Below, piece by piece: positions 12,197 through 14,139 of a DNA stretch of 14,139 bases. The stretch spans positions 1 through 14,139 of the forward strand of contig JAILDS010000194.1 of NCBI GenBank assembly GCA_024689165.1, read 5' to 3'. The stretch comes from Clostridia bacterium (GTDB taxonomy: Bacteria; Bacillota; Clostridia; Oscillospirales; Acutalibacteraceae). Both the position numbers and the translations under genes were made by a program. Positions within the stretch are counted from its first letter, which is position 1. Each line of letters starts with the position of its first letter. Below the pieces are notes generated by a model. That model did not search any database, was not told where the DNA came from, and saw only the letters and a list, made by a program, of their open reading frames with translations.

Positions 12197-14139
12197 ACGT
12201 AAAACTTCCGAAAAGCGTCGAAAGAGCGCTTGCCGTACTTCTCAGCGTCCTGCTTGTCGCGGGCACGCTGCCGCTGGGCGTCATAACGACGCGCGCGGCG
12301 GAGCCCGACTGGGGCTACGCGGTCGGTTATGAGAACTATGGTACCGGCATAGGGACCTATGAGCCCGCGGCCGACGGCTCGATCTCGATCGGCAGTTCCG
12401 GGACCACTCTGCAGTGGTTCCCCGCGGACGCCGGGGTCGGCAGAACGAGAGACGGCTGGTGGATCTCCTTCAGGATGTTCTCGCCGGAGACGTACGATAC
12501 CGACTCCGCGACGATCGAGTCGTCCAAGGACAATGCCGACTGGGACGGTTACGGCAAGTTCTTCGCTGCAAAAGACGGCACCGAGGACGGCAGGGATTAC
12601 GTGATCTTCTGGCAGCTCGTTACGCCCGAGAGGCTCGCATCTGCAGGCGAAGGCGCTTATACGGTCTATTACCGGTTCAATTGGGATACCGAGCGCACGC
12701 AGGTCGTGACGCTCGAGATCGACCCGAACGACCTCACGCTGCGCAGTGAGGACGGCAGCTACGACGCGTGGCCCTATTCCTGGGGCAGCGCCGAGGTGCT
12801 TGACGGCACCGGCGCGGTGACCGGCGCCTATATGGCGTCGTCTTTCAGCAACGGCGCGGTCACGATCGACGGCGACGAATGCACCCCGGTCCTCGAATGG
12901 GTTGAAAAGAACGCCGGCGGCGTCGACAGACCCAAGGACGGCTGGTGGTTCGGCGTCAGGCTCCACGGCGCGGCGAACTGCGCTGCGGACGCCGAGCTCA
13001 GGATCTCCTCCGACAATTCGACCTGGTCCGATCCCTGGACCTTCGCGGACGTGGTGGAACCCGGCGAGGACTACGTCGATTTCTGGCTGTACCTCGACCC
13101 CGCCGCGCTTTCCGCCGCGGGCGGCAAGTACACGCGTTATTTCAAGGCGAAATGGGACGAATACCGCACCCAGACCTTCACGCTTGAGCTGGATACCGCC
13201 GACATGACCCTCAAGAACGCCGACGATTCCGTCGCGTGGCCTTATCCCGTGGGAACGGTCTCCGACCTCCTGAACCTTGCCGACGGCACGGATACCGACG
13301 GCAACGTTTACCTTACCGCTTCCGACCTCACGCTCGAATGGCTGACTCCGGAGGACGACCCCGGCATCGCCAACGCGGGCTGGTACGTGGGCTTCACCAT
13401 CACCGTCCCCGGGGACATAGATTACGCCGACGCCAGATACGGCAGAGGCAAGCCCGGCACGACCTTCGCCAGGAACAAGACCTTCAGCGGCGCCAGCCGG
13501 CTCATCCGGGAGACGGTCACCCCCGCGACGATCGAAGATTACAAGGCGCTGGGCCAAGACTACGTGATCGAGTACGATTTCGAGTGGGCCGCGGACCGCA
13601 TCCAGAAGGTCTTCATCGACATCGACTGCACCGGCGGCACCATTACGCTCGTCGACGGGGATGAACAGATCTATCCCGATCCCACGGTCTCGTTCCAGAA
13701 TGGCACCGATCCCGCGGTACCGTTTGAGTTCTCCGGACAGATTTACACATTCACGGCTCTGTATCCCTCGAACGAGAACATCAGTGGAGTGGTATACGAG
13801 CTGGTTTCCGCTATTGATTATGACGATAACAGCCTTATCGGCACCGCCGACGAGCCGATCCTCGACGAAGCCACCGGCGAGCTCCTGATAAGATGTCCCG
13901 GTTTCTACTTCGTCCGCGCGAGAGCCCTCAACGACATAGGCGCCCCCTTCGGCATCGGCGAGATCTGCTATCTGATGGTCTACAGGCTGCCTCAGAGCAC
14001 ATTATCCTTCACCGGCGATTATTCGGACCTCACGTGGGAGGATACCGTGACGCTCGCGACCGCCGGCGGGAGCGGCACAGGCGCGGTCTCTTATGAGATC
14101 GTCGGCGCGACCGATCTTTCGGGAGATACCGAGCTCGAC
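12193..14139 (+). CDS. Large exported protein with three Trp-rich modules and Ig-like domains (partial, 3' end outside window)
   Basis: The frame from the ATG at 12193 stays open for 649 codons to the window edge. AAGGAGAG lies 7 bases upstream and the start overlaps the previous stop (ATGA). A signal peptide is clear: KLPKSVERA, then a hydrophobic core (14-31), with likely cleavage after TRAA near residue 36. Three related modules follow at about 72-196, 231-351 and 378-498. Each has LxW, a GWW or GWY strand, YV-aromatic or FW, then a late strand of the type LEIDPNDLTL ending near AWPY or IYPDP. After residue 499 come beta-sandwich segments. The last, from about 599, has TVTLATAGGSGTGAVSYEI, typical of bacterial Ig-like repeats. 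It is probably a cell-surface or secreted adhesin-like protein. No catalytic motif or cell-wall anchor is visible in this part. Confidence 0.9.
   Translation, partial: MNVKLPKSVERALAVLLSVLLVAGTLPLGVITTRAAEPDWGYAVGYENYGTGIGTYEPAADGSISIGSSGTTLQWFPADAGVGRTRDGWWISFRMFSPETYDTDSATIESSKDNADWDGYGKFFAAKDGTEDGRDYVIFWQLVTPERLASAGEGAYTVYYRFNWDTERTQVVTLEIDPNDLTLRSEDGSYDAWPYSWGSAEVLDGTGAVTGAYMASSFSNGAVTIDGDECTPVLEWVEKNAGGVDRPKDGWWFGVRLHGAANCAADAELRISSDNSTWSDPWTFADVVEPGEDYVDFWLYLDPAALSAAGGKYTRYFKAKWDEYRTQTFTLELDTADMTLKNADDSVAWPYPVGTVSDLLNLADGTDTDGNVYLTASDLTLEWLTPEDDPGIANAGWYVGFTITVPGDIDYADARYGRGKPGTTFARNKTFSGASRLIRETVTPATIEDYKALGQDYVIEYDFEWAADRIQKVFIDIDCTGGTITLVDGDEQIYPDPTVSFQNGTDPAVPFEFSGQIYTFTALYPSNENISGVVYELVSAIDYDDNSLIGTADEPILDEATGELLIRCPGFYFVRARALNDIGAPFGIGEICYLMVYRLPQSTLSFTGDYSDLTWEDTVTLATAGGSGTGAVSYEIVGATDLSGDTELD

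Noticed and set aside
12109..13557. 482-codon antisense open frame
   Set aside because: It lies opposite a clearly coding exported protein. High GC at codon third positions removes stops on the other strand; the product is Arg/Gly/Val-rich with no recognisable domain.

Overview
The window looks like chromosomal DNA from a GC-rich, probably uncultured clostridial-type member of the Bacillota. The support for this is the rnfCDGEAB gene order typical of Clostridia, strong AGGAGG-type ribosome binding sites, sigma-A-like promoters, a one-component Ser/Thr kinase/PP2C/FHA cluster, and tight ATGA overlaps between genes. All recognisable genes run on the + strand. Codon third positions are strongly G/C, which produces many long but meaningless antisense open frames.

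Layout. Bases 2-67 are probably the last codons of an upstream gene. Bases 68-245 hold a low-complexity purine-then-pyrimidine repeat element. A good promoter (246-274) and a leader with two GC-rich hairpins lead into a complete six-gene Rnf operon (376-5622). Bases 5623-5845 hold a second copy of the same kind of repeat element, with a pair of strong palindromes bracketed by a 16-bp direct repeat. An intrinsic terminator (5846-5867) follows. A second promoter (5921-5949) overlapped by an inverted repeat starts a second operon, which runs off the right edge: an FHA protein, a PP2C phosphatase, a transmembrane Ser/Thr kinase, a single-span membrane protein, a four-span membrane protein and a large exported repeat protein.

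How the parts work. The Rnf complex couples electron transfer between reduced ferredoxin and NAD+ to Na+ or H+ transport. RnfB and RnfC carry the Fe-S clusters, RnfD and RnfG carry covalent FMN, and RnfA and RnfE form the paired membrane core. No flavin transferase (ApbE) gene is in view. The second operon has all parts of a reversible threonine phosphorylation circuit: writer (kinase), eraser (PP2C) and reader (FHA).

The most interesting signal is a Thr-Ser-Val-Leu motif. It occurs once in each of four tandem 33-34 residue repeats of the FHA protein and again near the C-terminus of the single-span membrane protein. It fits the phosphothreonine-plus-hydrophobic-at-+3 rule for FHA ligands. This suggests, as inference, that these are kinase substrates and FHA docking sites, making a multivalent self-associating scaffold. 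The kinase lacks PASTA repeats and has a large unassigned outer domain. The last gene encodes a secreted protein with three copies of an unrecognised Trp-rich module.
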